Shown in pieces: positions 17,663-25,714 of a stretch of 64,000 bases of DNA. The position numbers and the translations under genes are program-made. Numbering within the stretch: position 1 is the stretch's first letter; each line of letters opens with the position of its first letter. Below the pieces are notes generated by a model, which saw only the letters and a list, made by a program, of their open reading frames with translations, ran no database searches and was not told the origin of the DNA. The DNA is from Amycolatopsis suaedae (GTDB lineage: Bacteria; Actinomycetota; Actinomycetes; Mycobacteriales; Pseudonocardiaceae): positions 49,689-113,688 of the forward strand of contig NZ_SFCC01000023.1 in assembly GCF_004214935.1 (NCBI RefSeq). Reading direction: 5' to 3'.

Positions 17663-18913
17663 GTGTCCGAGAACGCTGTTGCCAGTGTCAGCGAAGCCGT
17701 CGAACAGTGCGCGCGTGCCGCCAAGCAGGCCGCGCCGAGCCTGGCCACGGCCCCGGACGACGCCATCGACGGCGCCCTGCGCTCCATGGCGGACCGGCTG
17801 CTGGCCCACCGCGACGCCGTGCTGGCGGCCAACGAGGCGGACGTCGCCTCGGCGAAGGCCGACGGCATGAGCGCCGGGCTGCTGGACCGGCTCACCATCA
17901 CCGAGCAGCGGCTCACCGGCATGGCCGACCAGCTGCGGCTGCTCGCCGGCTCGCCGCACCCGGAGCGCTCGATCGACGTGTCCACCTTGGACGGAGGGCT
18001 GCGGCTGGTCGAGCGGCGCCGCCCGGTCGGGGTCATCGGCGCCAACTACGAGGCTCGGCCGAACGTGACGGTCGACGTCGCCTCGCAGCTGGTGAAGTCG
18101 CGCAACGCGGGCGTGCTGCGGACCGGCTCGGCGGCTCTCGGCTCGGCCACGAGCCTGCTGACCACCGTCGTCGCCCCGGCGCTGACCGAGTTCGGCATCG
18201 ACGCCGGCGCGATCCAGCTGGTCCCGCGCCCCGAGCGGGAGGCCGCGGCGGCGCTGGTCGCGCAGCCGGACCTGGTGCCGCTGGTCATCCTGCGCGGCAG
18301 CGGCGACAGCACCCGGTCGCTGGCACTGGAGGCCGCCCGGCACGGCGTGCGTACCCTCGCCCACGCCGACGGCGGCGGCGTGCTCTACGTCGACGAGGCA
18401 GCCGACCTGGAGACCGTGCGCACGCTGGTGACCGGCAGCCTCGACCGCCTGGGCGTCTGCAACCGGCTGAACCTGCTGCTGGTCAACGCGAAGGTGTACG
18501 ACCGAGTGTGGCCGGTGGTGTCGGCCGCGCTGGCGGAAGCCGGTGTGCGGGCGTCGCTGCCGCCCCACGATCACCCCATCGGGTACGAGTGGGCGCTGGA
18601 CTCCGACCGGGAGGCCACCGTCACCGTGTCCACTGTGGACTCCCTGGTGGAGGCCGCGCGGGTGGCCAACGAGCAGACCTCCGGACTGGCCGCGGGAATC
18701 GCCACCGAGGACGCCGCGGCGGCCGAGGAGTTCTTCGACGCCTACACCGGGACCGGCGTGTTCTGGAACGCGCCGACCCGGCTGCTGGACGGCTTCAAGC
18801 TGCTCGGCGTCCCGGAGACCGGGATCAACCTGGACCGGGTGCCCGGCCCGCGCGGCCCGGTCACCTACACCGACCTCTACGTGCGTCAGTACGCGGTGCT
18901 GCCCGCTCGTTAG
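17663..18913 (+). CDS. proA: Glutamate-5-semialdehyde dehydrogenase (gamma-glutamyl phosphate reductase)
   Basis: The 416-aa protein matches the ProA family in length and motifs: RPVGVIGANYEARPNVTVD at the nucleotide-binding strand, GSGDSTRSLA, HADGGGVLYVDEAAD, and the catalytic Cys in LDRLGVCNRLNLLLVN. It uses NADPH to reduce gamma-glutamyl phosphate to glutamate semialdehyde, the second step of proline synthesis, in the cytoplasm. Start GTG 17663. Its stop overlaps the convergent TPR-like gene by 4 nt. ProB is not in the window. Confidence 0.95.
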   Translation: MSENAVASVSEAVEQCARAAKQAAPSLATAPDDAIDGALRSMADRLLAHRDAVLAANEADVASAKADGMSAGLLDRLTITEQRLTGMADQLRLLAGSPHPERSIDVSTLDGGLRLVERRRPVGVIGANYEARPNVTVDVASQLVKSRNAGVLRTGSAALGSATSLLTTVVAPALTEFGIDAGAIQLVPRPEREAAAALVAQPDLVPLVILRGSGDSTRSLALEAARHGVRTLAHADGGGVLYVDEAADLETVRTLVTGSLDRLGVCNRLNLLLVNAKVYDRVWPVVSAALAEAGVRASLPPHDHPIGYEWALDSDREATVTVSTVDSLVEAARVANEQTSGLAAGIATEDAAAAEEFFDAYTGTGVFWNAPTRLLDGFKLLGVPETGINLDRVPGPRGPVTYTDLYVRQYAVLPAR

Positions 18914-19365
18914 TGGGTCGGCAGGCGTTCGGTCGAGCCGTCGGCCAACGCGGTCGCCACGTGCTCGATCCCGGCGCGGATCAGCTCGCCGTAGTCGCCG
19001 TCGGGCAGGTCGGCGACGCGCTCGCGGGCCGCGTCCAGGTGCCGCCGGGCCGGGCCGAACGCGCCCAGCCTGCGGTAGTCGTCGGCCAGGTTCAGGTGTA
19101 GTGACGGGTAGAAGCCGCGGACCCGCAGCGCCCCGTCGTGCCGCTGCGCGCGCTCGTCGGTGAGCGTGTCCGCGGCGTCCAGCGCGCGGATGTCCCAGGC
19201 CAGCGACTCGGCGGCCTCGTCGTGGACGTCGGCCAGGTAGTGGGCGAGCGTGCAGCGGTGCAGCGGGTCGCCGGCGACGCCGATCCTGTCCCACAGCTCA
19301 AGCAGCCGCTGCCGGTCACCGGCCCGCATGGCGGTGGCGATCGCGGTCATCGTGTCGTCGGTCAT
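18910..19365 (-). CDS. Conserved TPR-like helical protein
   Basis: The 151-aa protein is rich in Ala, Arg, Asp and Leu with helical repeats (TMRAGDRQRLLELWDRIG, LHLNLADDYRRLGAFGPARR, HLDAARERVADLPDGDYGEL). It resembles a short tetratricopeptide protein known in actinomycetes; the role is unknown. ATG 19365 overlaps the stop of the upstream MerR-clamp gene by 4 nt, so it is translationally coupled to that regulator and may work with it or be its target. Confidence 0.7.
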   Translation of the reverse strand: MTDDTMTAIATAMRAGDRQRLLELWDRIGVAGDPLHRCTLAHYLADVHDEAAESLAWDIRALDAADTLTDERAQRHDGALRVRGFYPSLHLNLADDYRRLGAFGPARRHLDAARERVADLPDGDYGELIRAGIEHVATALADGSTERLPTH

Positions 19366-20405
19366 CCGGCGACCGTCCTTGTCGGGTCGAGGGTGGGCAT
19401 GGCGAGGGTGGTCAGGTCGCCGTCGGTCGCGGAACGCACGACGACGGGCTGGTCCGGTCCGGTGATGTCGAGCATCACGTCCGGTCCGATGCTGGTGCCG
19501 ACCGCCGCCCGCAGGATGTGCGGCTGGAACGCGACGCGGACGCGCCTGCCGTCGACGGTCGCGGCGATCCGCCTGGACGGCTCACCGGTGAGGCGGGCGC
19601 GCAGGCCGGTGGCGTCGGCGGTGAGCACGACGGTCTCGCCGCCGTGCCGCACGACGTCGAGCAGCGCCTCGCGGCCCACCAGCACCCTGGTCGACGCCGG
19701 CGTCAGCGCGTCGAGAACGGCGCGGTAGTCGGGAAAGTCGCCGTCCACGACGCCGCAGTCCCTTGACTCGCCGGACATCGCGGTCAGCGACAGCGCCCCG
19801 GCCGCGGGTGCCAGGGTGACCCGGTCCTGCTCCCGCAGCCACGGCACGGTCCGGGCCAGCGCGGCGGCGTCGAGCACAGCCGCGAACTCGCCACCGGCCT
19901 GGACGGGGGTGAGCGCGCGGGTCGACAGGCGGTACCGGTCGGTCGCGGTGAGCACGGCGGCGCCTGCGTCGGCTTCGAGGAGAACCCCCGCCAGCACGCC
20001 CTCGGCGCCTGCGGCGGGCGTCACCTGCTCGACCGCCGCCGCGAGCACCGGACCGGCCAGCACCAGACCCGGCGGGAGCAGCGAACGCTTGACCACTTCG
20101 GCCAGCTCAGCCGCGCGGTCGGCCCGTTCGCGCAACGCGTCCACGTGCCGGTCCAGTAGCTGTGCGGCCCGCGCCGGGTCGGCGTCGAGGATCCGTGTCA
20201 CGTCCGGCAGCGGAACGTCCAGCTCGCGTAGCCGGCGAATGGCGATGGCACGTTCGCGCTGACTCGCGGAGTAGTACCGGTAGCCGGTCGCGGTGTCGAC
20301 CGAGGCTGGCGGCAGCAGGCCGCAGTCGGCGTAGAAGCGCAGCGCGCTGGGGGTCAGCCCGCTGGCCCTGGCCAGGACCCCGATGGTGATCAGTTCGTCG
20401 CTCAC
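19362..20405 (-). CDS. MerR-family regulator fused to a DnaN-like beta-clamp domain
   Basis: GTG 20405 gives 347 aa. The N-terminus is a MerR winged helix (ITIGVLARASGLTPSALRFY, then ADCGLLPPASVD, TGYRYYS) followed by a coiled coil to about residue 105. From there on the sequence resembles the second and third domains of the DNA polymerase III sliding clamp: LTATDRYRLSTRAL, GDFPDYRAVLDAL, VRVAFQPHIL and a closing LAMP. Clamps normally encircle DNA as a dimer of three-domain subunits. Here the first domain seems replaced by the MerR part. It might sense or bind clamp partners, or use the fold for a ligand. The function is not known to me. It is coupled to the TPR-like gene. Confidence 0.85.
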   Translation of the reverse strand: MSDELITIGVLARASGLTPSALRFYADCGLLPPASVDTATGYRYYSASQRERAIAIRRLRELDVPLPDVTRILDADPARAAQLLDRHVDALRERADRAAELAEVVKRSLLPPGLVLAGPVLAAAVEQVTPAAGAEGVLAGVLLEADAGAAVLTATDRYRLSTRALTPVQAGGEFAAVLDAAALARTVPWLREQDRVTLAPAAGALSLTAMSGESRDCGVVDGDFPDYRAVLDALTPASTRVLVGREALLDVVRHGGETVVLTADATGLRARLTGEPSRRIAATVDGRRVRVAFQPHILRAAVGTSIGPDVMLDITGPDQPVVVRSATDGDLTTLAMPTLDPTRTVAG

Positions 20406-20428
20406 CGGGCCATCATCGGGTCTCAACC

Positions 20429-20576
20429 AACTCGAAGGTCAAGACACGGCGCGGCGTGTGGGATGCGGCACGCGCGGTACTCGCCCGGGCAGGCCGAGAA
20501 GCACGTGAAGGCCACCTTCACCACGTCACACGTAATGAAGGTGGCCTTCACGAACTCGAAGGTCAAGACACGGCGC
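20429..20576. repeat. 24-bp direct repeats flanking a hairpin (hairpin family copy B)
   Basis: The same 24 bases (beginning AACTCGAAGGTC, ending ACACGGCGC) occur at 20429-20452 and 20553-20576. The second copy includes the last codons and stop of the HD-protein gene. Between them lies a hairpin with 17-bp perfect arms, CGTGAAGGCCACCTTCA (20504-20520) and its complement (20536-20552). The layout suggests a local duplication or insertion that copied the gene end. The hairpin is in the terminator position of the HD gene and resembles the one at 45095-45149. Confidence 0.75.
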
Positions 20577-21234
20577 CGAGCAGTTCCTCCACCGCCGGGT
20601 CGTCGACGGCTTCCTTGATGCACTGCCACAGCTCCAGGTTGGCCAGCGCCCACCGGGAGTAGGACTCGGCCGCCTCCGGGTTGTAGAAGTAGTACCCGTC
20701 GTCGTGCACCTCGCGCTGCTCGCCGACGATCTTGTGGGCCAGCTCCCGCAGCGTGATCCCGTTCTCCGTCAGGTACCGGTGGGCCAGCATGACGGGCGTG
20801 ATCGGCAACGCCTTGAACAACGTGTCGGCGTCGCTGAGCGCCTGCGCCTCCAGGCTGATGTCCGGACCGCGGTTGGCCATCTCCGCCTCGTCGACGATGG
20901 CGTCGATCCGCCGGGCCACCGCGTCGGGAACCCCGGCTTCGAGCAGGATCTCCATCCGCAGGTCGCGGCCCTCGGCCGCGGCCGAGTTGCGGCGCACCAG
21001 GTAGTTGACGTCGTGCACCAGCGCTGCGGCGGCGACCACCCCCTGGTCCGACCCGTTGTGCCGGGCGAACCCGACGGCCTTCTCCCGCACGAAGCTCACG
21101 TGGTGCCAGCCGTGGAACGGCAGCTTGGCCGCGTACGCCCGGCACAGGTCGTGGACCCTGGCCTCGATCACCGCCAGGGCACCGGGCGACACCGTGTCGA
21201 AGGTTGCCGATATGACGTTGTCTCGGGCGTGCAT
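20563..21234 (-). CDS. HD-domain protein (putative metal-dependent phosphohydrolase)
   Basis: ATG 21234 follows a GGAGGGG site and gives 223 aa. HD-domain residues are visible: the first His in FHGWHHVSFVREKAVG, the His-Asp pair in AALVHDVNYLV, and a later Asp in LSDADTLFK. Proteins of this kind hydrolyse nucleotide or phosphate esters in the cytoplasm; the substrate here is unknown. The cupin gene lies 73 nt upstream on the same strand, so it may be the last gene of a three-gene set with the membrane protein. Downstream lies the hairpin repeat. Confidence 0.8.
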   Translation of the reverse strand: MHARDNVISATFDTVSPGALAVIEARVHDLCRAYAAKLPFHGWHHVSFVREKAVGFARHNGSDQGVVAAAALVHDVNYLVRRNSAAAEGRDLRMEILLEAGVPDAVARRIDAIVDEAEMANRGPDISLEAQALSDADTLFKALPITPVMLAHRYLTENGITLRELAHKIVGEQREVHDDGYYFYNPEAAESYSRWALANLELWQCIKEAVDDPAVEELLGAVS

Positions 21235-21307
21235 GAACCCCTCCATCCCGCTGGACGAAAACACACGCGGGTGGAGTGATGGTAAACGCCTGAGAGGCGA
21301 AATGCTC

Positions 21308-21946
21308 CTATAGGGTGGCCAAAAGCTCCCCCAACCGAGTCTCGACCGGGACATGCTTCTGACCCGTTCGGGTGACGGGGTCGTAGGACAGGCTCCATTT
21401 GTTCACCGGTCGTGACTTCACCAGAAAAGTCATCGTCCGGTCACTGGCCTTGGGAATCCGGTGGAACTCGTGGGCCAGCAGGGTCCCGCAGGTGCCCGCG
21501 GGATAGACGTCGCCGGTGCTGAGCACCGCCGAGGTCACCAGCCCGGAATCCTCGTCCAGCGTCGTGTCGTACCGCTCGTGCAGATAGCTGCCCCGCAGAA
21601 TCGTCGTGCAGAAGTGGTACCTGTGGTTGTGCACCGAGTCGGCGTAGCCGGGACGCCAGTCCTGCTGGCGCTTGTACTCGTGCAACCAGAACGAGAACGG
21701 CTCGGCCGGCTCGTCGCGCAGGCACCACGCGAAATGGGTCGTGGTCTCCCGCGACCTGGCGACCAGTGCCTCCGCCTCCGCGGCTGGCAGGTCACACAGG
21801 TGGGTACGTAGCTGCTCACGCAGCCCGGGGCGGCGTACCCAGCGGGTGAACGGTTCGGCGACCGTGCGCCAGTGGTCCGGTAGGGGCGCACCCGTGGCGG
21901 TGATGGCGTCAGCCAGCTCCGCCAGGGCGGACGGACGGGTGGGCAC
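21308..21946 (-). CDS. Cupin-like protein downstream of a membrane protein
   Basis: GTG 21946 lies 5 nt after the upstream stop behind GGGAG and gives 212 aa. The first half is helical. The second half looks like a cupin barrel with a His cluster, VHNHRYHF, and a later HEFHRI, which could bind a metal. DVYPAGTCGTLLAHEF is the turn between the two metal motifs. Cysteine dioxygenase and related cupins share this layout, but I cannot name the family. Tight spacing behind the two-TM protein gene indicates one operon and perhaps a shared function. Confidence 0.55.
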   Translation of the reverse strand: MPTRPSALAELADAITATGAPLPDHWRTVAEPFTRWVRRPGLREQLRTHLCDLPAAEAEALVARSRETTTHFAWCLRDEPAEPFSFWLHEYKRQQDWRPGYADSVHNHRYHFCTTILRGSYLHERYDTTLDEDSGLVTSAVLSTGDVYPAGTCGTLLAHEFHRIPKASDRTMTFLVKSRPVNKWSLSYDPVTRTGQKHVPVETRLGELLATL

Positions 21947-21951
21947 GACTA

Positions 21952-22956
21952 TCAGCTCCCCAGTTCGGCAGCGGTGGAGAATTCCTTGCGGAAGGCACGG
22001 AATTTGCCCTCCAGTTCGTGGAACTGCTCCTCGGACAGCGGTTCCCCGGTGATCTTGGTGAACAGGCCGAGAAAGTCCTGCCGGGTGGTCTCCGGGGTGA
22101 TCTGGAAATGCCTCGCGGCACGCGAAACACATGTGCGTAGGAGTTCCGCGCGCTGCATGTTGTAGATGAACGACCCCTCGGAGAAGCGAAGCGTCCGGGG
22201 GTACAGGGTGGTGGCCGACCTGGCGTCGCTGTACAGCGTGATCCACACGCTGTCGTCGAAGATCTCCAGCCGGTCCAGCGGCGGGTCGTCGACGACGGTC
22301 AGGTCGATCCTCGTGCACCGGCTCCTGGCGTGGTACAGGCCGACCAGGCCCACCCGCACCTCGTCGTGCAGCCGCTGCTGGATGTCGTCGTAGTCGGCTT
22401 CGGCTCCCTCCTTACGCAGCAGATACCGTGCCCTGCCGCTGATCGTGGTCGCTTCCCTCGGGTCGGCCAGCACCGCCCGCATCTCCCATTCGGCGTGCGA
22501 GTGCAGCAGCCGCGCCGCGGCGTGCCGTCCGGCGAAACCGCGGAACAGGTACTGCCTGCTGCGGGCGAGATCGGCCATCATCAGCTCGTTGAACTTCGGA
22601 TCCGGCTCGCTCGTCGCCTCGAACACGTGGGTGGGAAAGAACTCGCTGTTCAGCGATCTGTATTCGGCACTGAGTTCGTGTAGTGCCTTCTTGCTTTCCT
22701 CGATTACCGGGGCAACCAGCGCCCGCTGGGACGCGGCCGCGGTGATCAGTGTCTGCCCGAAACCGACGACCGCTGAGATCATCGTTCCGGTACCGATGGC
22801 CTGGACGAAGTTCTTCCCGTTGCCGGGGTCCATTCCGCCGGCCAGGAACAGGCAGGTTCCCGACACGACGATCAGCACAGCCAGTAGCAGGCTGGTGCGG
22901 GTCCAGAAGATCTCCTGGAGCGGGTTGGTGCGGATGCCCCTGGCGTCCGCTGGCAC
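21952..22956 (-). CDS. Two-TM membrane protein with a large cytoplasmic domain, possibly phospholipase-D-like
   Basis: GTG 22956 follows a full AGGAGGTGA site and gives 334 aa. Two membrane helices lie near the N-terminus (SLLLAVLIVVSGTCLFLAGG and AIGTGTMISAVVGFGQTLI). A helical linker and a soluble domain of about 220 residues follow. FNELMMADLARSRQYLFRG and WEMRAVLADP resemble the first strands of phospholipase-D-fold sensor domains. I see no intact HxKxxxxD motif, so it is probably not an active enzyme of that class. No known family is assigned. It is the first gene of a pair with the cupin-like protein and may anchor it to the membrane as a receptor. Confidence 0.5.
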   Translation of the reverse strand: MPADARGIRTNPLQEIFWTRTSLLLAVLIVVSGTCLFLAGGMDPGNGKNFVQAIGTGTMISAVVGFGQTLITAAASQRALVAPVIEESKKALHELSAEYRSLNSEFFPTHVFEATSEPDPKFNELMMADLARSRQYLFRGFAGRHAAARLLHSHAEWEMRAVLADPREATTISGRARYLLRKEGAEADYDDIQQRLHDEVRVGLVGLYHARSRCTRIDLTVVDDPPLDRLEIFDDSVWITLYSDARSATTLYPRTLRFSEGSFIYNMQRAELLRTCVSRAARHFQITPETTRQDFLGLFTKITGEPLSEEQFHELEGKFRAFRKEFSTAAELGS

Positions 22957-23117
22957 GAGGTCACCTCCTCTACTTATGCCCTGGGTCGCAGAGCTGGGGA
23001 GGACGCCCAAACAGGGGGAAGCTGAGAGTGTCCATTCGAGTGCGCGCAGTTACTCTACGCGCGGCGTGCCGTAGGCGAAATCAGATATTTGGGGGATGTG
23101 CCTGGGGCCCCAAATCG

Positions 23118-24113
23118 TCACTCCGGGTAATTACTGGCACGCGGTCGTCGTAGTGCGTAAGGCCTTAACCGACTGTAGCCCCGGACCGACACCGCGCGCC
23201 GCGGCCGTAACTCGAACGCCGGATCGCCTGCCAGCTCGTTCGCCAGTTCCCGGTCGACGAGGACCGTGCCGGGCTTGGCCACGGATGTCAAGCGCGCCGC
23301 GAGGTTGACAACGGGACCGTAGACGTCGCCGAACCGGCTCAGGATCCGCCCGGCGGCCAGGCCGGCTCGCACGGCGGGCAGCGACTCGTCGTCGGCGGCC
23401 CGTTCGGCCAGTGCCAGCCCGATGGCCGCGCCGTCGGCGGCGGCGTCGGCCACGAACAGCACCTCGTCGCCGATCATCTTCACGATGCGGCCGTGGTGCT
23501 CGCCGACGACCTCGGTGGCCAGCGACTCGAACGCGTCCAGCACGGAGTCCAGCTCGGCTTCGCCGAGCCGCCGGGTGAGCCGCGTGTAGCCGACCATGTC
23601 GACGAACCCGACGACCTCCGTGCGGCCCTCCTGCGTGTCGTCCTGGCCGGCGAACGCCCGCCCGGCGTAGGCCGCGAGGTGGCGGCGCCAGACGAAGTTC
23701 TGCACCCGCTCCAGCTCGGGCAGCAGCCGGTCGACGAGCCGGGTGATCCGCCGGTCGTCCGCGGCCAGCTCCGGGTTCTCGGTGACCAGGCTCCACAGCA
23801 GGTCGACCTGCCACTCGGCCAGCCTGGACAGGTGCTGCCCGAGCGCGCGGGTCACCGCCGTCTCCATGGCGGCGTCGACGAGGCCGGACCGCACCAGCTC
23901 GTCGGCCGTGCGGACGGCCTCGACGTCGGCGTCGGTGAACACCACCTCGTCGTCGGCGACCGTGGCGAACCCCAGCGCACGCCACAGCCTGCTGGCGCGG
24001 ACCTCCGGCACGCCGGCCTTCTCGAACACCTGCAGGCGGGTGTACTTGCGGCGGCCGCCGAGCAGGGTCCGTTCCAGTCGCTGCTGCAGGGCCGAGCGGT
24101 CGGTGTCGGCCAC
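23118..24113 (-). CDS. Class III adenylate/guanylate cyclase with N-terminal regulatory domain
   Basis: GTG 24113, 5 nt after the stop of the stress-protein gene, gives 331 aa. The N-terminal half is helical, like the autoinhibitory domain of mycobacterial Rv1264-type cyclases. The C-terminal catalytic domain keeps the metal Asp in VGFVDMVGYTRL, the Lys and second Asp in GRIVKMIGDEVLF, and the Asn/Arg of VYGPVVNLAARLTS. It should make cAMP from ATP in the cytoplasm as a soluble homodimer, with activity set by the N-terminal domain. It probably shares a transcript with the upstream universal stress protein. Confidence 0.88.
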   Translation of the reverse strand: MADTDRSALQQRLERTLLGGRRKYTRLQVFEKAGVPEVRASRLWRALGFATVADDEVVFTDADVEAVRTADELVRSGLVDAAMETAVTRALGQHLSRLAEWQVDLLWSLVTENPELAADDRRITRLVDRLLPELERVQNFVWRRHLAAYAGRAFAGQDDTQEGRTEVVGFVDMVGYTRLTRRLGEAELDSVLDAFESLATEVVGEHHGRIVKMIGDEVLFVADAAADGAAIGLALAERAADDESLPAVRAGLAAGRILSRFGDVYGPVVNLAARLTSVAKPGTVLVDRELANELAGDPAFELRPRRAVSVRGYSRLRPYALRRPRASNYPE

Positions 24114-24118
24114 CGGTG

Positions 24119-24568
24119 TCAGGTCGTGTGCACGATGAGGACGTCGACCCCGGACTTGCGGGCGACCTCCGACGGCACCGAACCCAGGATGCGGCCGGTG
24201 AGCGTGTTCAGGCCCCGGTTGCCGACCACCAGCAGGTCGGCCGAGTGGTCCTTGACCACCTTGCGCAGCGACTCCACCGGCTCGCCGCGAACCGGAACCG
24301 TCTCGATCTTGGCGGCACCGGCCCTGGCGGCCCGGTCGCGTGCGGTGAGCAGGGTGTCCTCGGCCGGCGCCGAGCCGACCACCTGGTAGGCCTCGTCCCG
24401 CAGCACGTCCTGTGCCTTCTCGACGTCGCTCCGGCTGGCCGGGTAGTAGGCACACGCGATGACCAGGGTGGCGCCGGAGTCGGCCGCGACCGCCGCCGCC
24501 TTGTCGACGGCGTTGAACGACGAGTCGGAGCCGTCGGTGCCGACGACGACGGTCTGGTATGCGCTCAT
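24119..24568 (-). CDS. Universal stress protein (UspA family)
   Basis: The 149-aa single-domain protein has VVVGTDGSDSSFNAVDKA at the start and the ATP-binding motif VGNRGLNTLTGRILGSVPS near the end, followed by VDVLIVHTT. The G-2x-G-9x-GS pattern is intact, so ATP binding is likely. Such proteins help survival under stress or hypoxia and can regulate partners. The cyclase gene follows after 5 nt; a nucleotide-signalling link is possible. Confidence 0.93.
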   Translation of the reverse strand: MSAYQTVVVGTDGSDSSFNAVDKAAAVAADSGATLVIACAYYPASRSDVEKAQDVLRDEAYQVVGSAPAEDTLLTARDRAARAGAAKIETVPVRGEPVESLRKVVKDHSADLLVVGNRGLNTLTGRILGSVPSEVARKSGVDVLIVHTT

Positions 24569-24614
24569 GGTGTCTCCCGCTTCTGCGAAGGCGGCGAGCT
24601 ACCGGCCCGCCGGC

Positions 24615-25670
24615 TCAGTGTGAGGTGGTGTGGGGTTGGGGTGACGGCTTGGCCTTCTTCGCGGGCTCGGCCTCCTCGACGGTCGCGTGCAGGACGCTCT
24701 CCGCCTCGGCGAGGACCGACCGGGCCGCCTTGACCTGGTCGGCGATCGTGGCCCGCAGCCTGCGCAGGGCCTCGACGCGCTCGACGGCGTGGTTGATCCG
24801 CCGGTTCGCCTCCTCGGTGGCCTCCTTGACCCGGCGGTGGGCCTCGTCGGAAGCTTCGGCCAGCCGCGCGTTGGCCTCGGTGGTGGACGCCTGCTTGCGC
24901 TGGTTGGCCTCCTCGATCGACTGGCGGTTGCGCCGGGCGATCTCGTCGTTCGCGCGCTTCTCCTCCTCGGCGACCCGCTTGCGGATGGCGGCCGCTTCCT
25001 CGGTCGCCTCCCGCACCCGGCGTTCCGCCTCGGCCTTGCTCGTCGCCTCCTGCTCGGCGAGCGTCCGCATGGCCTCGGTACGCCGCGCGGCCATGGCGAT
25101 CTCGAAGTCCTCCTCGACCTGGGTCCGGCGCTGCTCGGACTCGCGGTCGAGCCGGTCGCGCTCCTCCTTGGCCTTGCGGGTGATCGCCTCGGCCTCGGCG
25201 CGGGCCTTCTCCAGGACGCCGCGGTGCTCGGCCTCCATGGCCTGCCTGCGCTTGTCCAGCTCGGTCAGCTGCTGCTCGTACTCCGAGCGCAGCGCCGCCG
25301 CGTCCTGCTCGCCCTTGGCCCGGATGTGGCTGGCCTCCGCCTCGGCCCTGGCCTTGGTGTCCGACGCCTCGTCCTGCGCCAGCCGCAGCATCCGCTGCAG
25401 GCGCTCGGACAACCCCTCCAGCGTGGTCGGCGGGAGGGACAGCCGCTCGACCTGGCCACGCAGGTCGGCGATCTCGTTGCGGGCGACCTCCAGCTGCCTG
25501 GCCAGGTCGCCCGCCTGTGAGATGGCGGCGTCCCGGTCCGAGGTGAGCATCTTCAGGTCGGCGTCCAGTCGTTCCAGGTGCTCGTCGACCTGGGCACGGC
25601 TGTACCCGCGCTTCTCCACGTCGAAGCCGGCTCCCAGTGGGACGAGTTCCCGTTCGTCGCCAAGACTCAT
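24615..25670 (-). CDS. DivIVA/FilP-like coiled-coil cytoskeletal protein
   Basis: The 351-aa protein begins with a DivIVA-like segment (LGAGFDVEKRGYSRAQVDEH, residues about 13-32). An almost unbroken coiled coil rich in Glu, Ala, Arg and Lys follows to about residue 330, with a short charged tail. This is the plan of actinobacterial FilP/Scy and Wag31-type proteins, which form filaments and organise the hyphal tip and polar growth. The single short DivIVA segment and long rod favour the FilP side. It stands between the stress-protein gene and ccr without clear operon links. Confidence 0.82.
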   Translation of the reverse strand: MSLGDERELVPLGAGFDVEKRGYSRAQVDEHLERLDADLKMLTSDRDAAISQAGDLARQLEVARNEIADLRGQVERLSLPPTTLEGLSERLQRMLRLAQDEASDTKARAEAEASHIRAKGEQDAAALRSEYEQQLTELDKRRQAMEAEHRGVLEKARAEAEAITRKAKEERDRLDRESEQRRTQVEEDFEIAMAARRTEAMRTLAEQEATSKAEAERRVREATEEAAAIRKRVAEEEKRANDEIARRNRQSIEEANQRKQASTTEANARLAEASDEAHRRVKEATEEANRRINHAVERVEALRRLRATIADQVKAARSVLAEAESVLHATVEEAEPAKKAKPSPQPHTTSH

Positions 25671-25714
25671 CGCTCCACCCTATCGGTGCGTCGGCCGGGC
25701 GGGGCAGCAGCACG

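Noticed and set aside
17318..19294. 658-codon minus frame opposite proA
   Set aside because: Composition of a GC shadow; it also crosses a real minus-strand gene in another frame.
21308..22318. Longer minus frame (to 22318) for the cupin-like protein
   Set aside because: The extra N-terminal part is an Arg-rich shadow of the upstream membrane protein gene. GTG 21946 has the right spacing and ribosome site.
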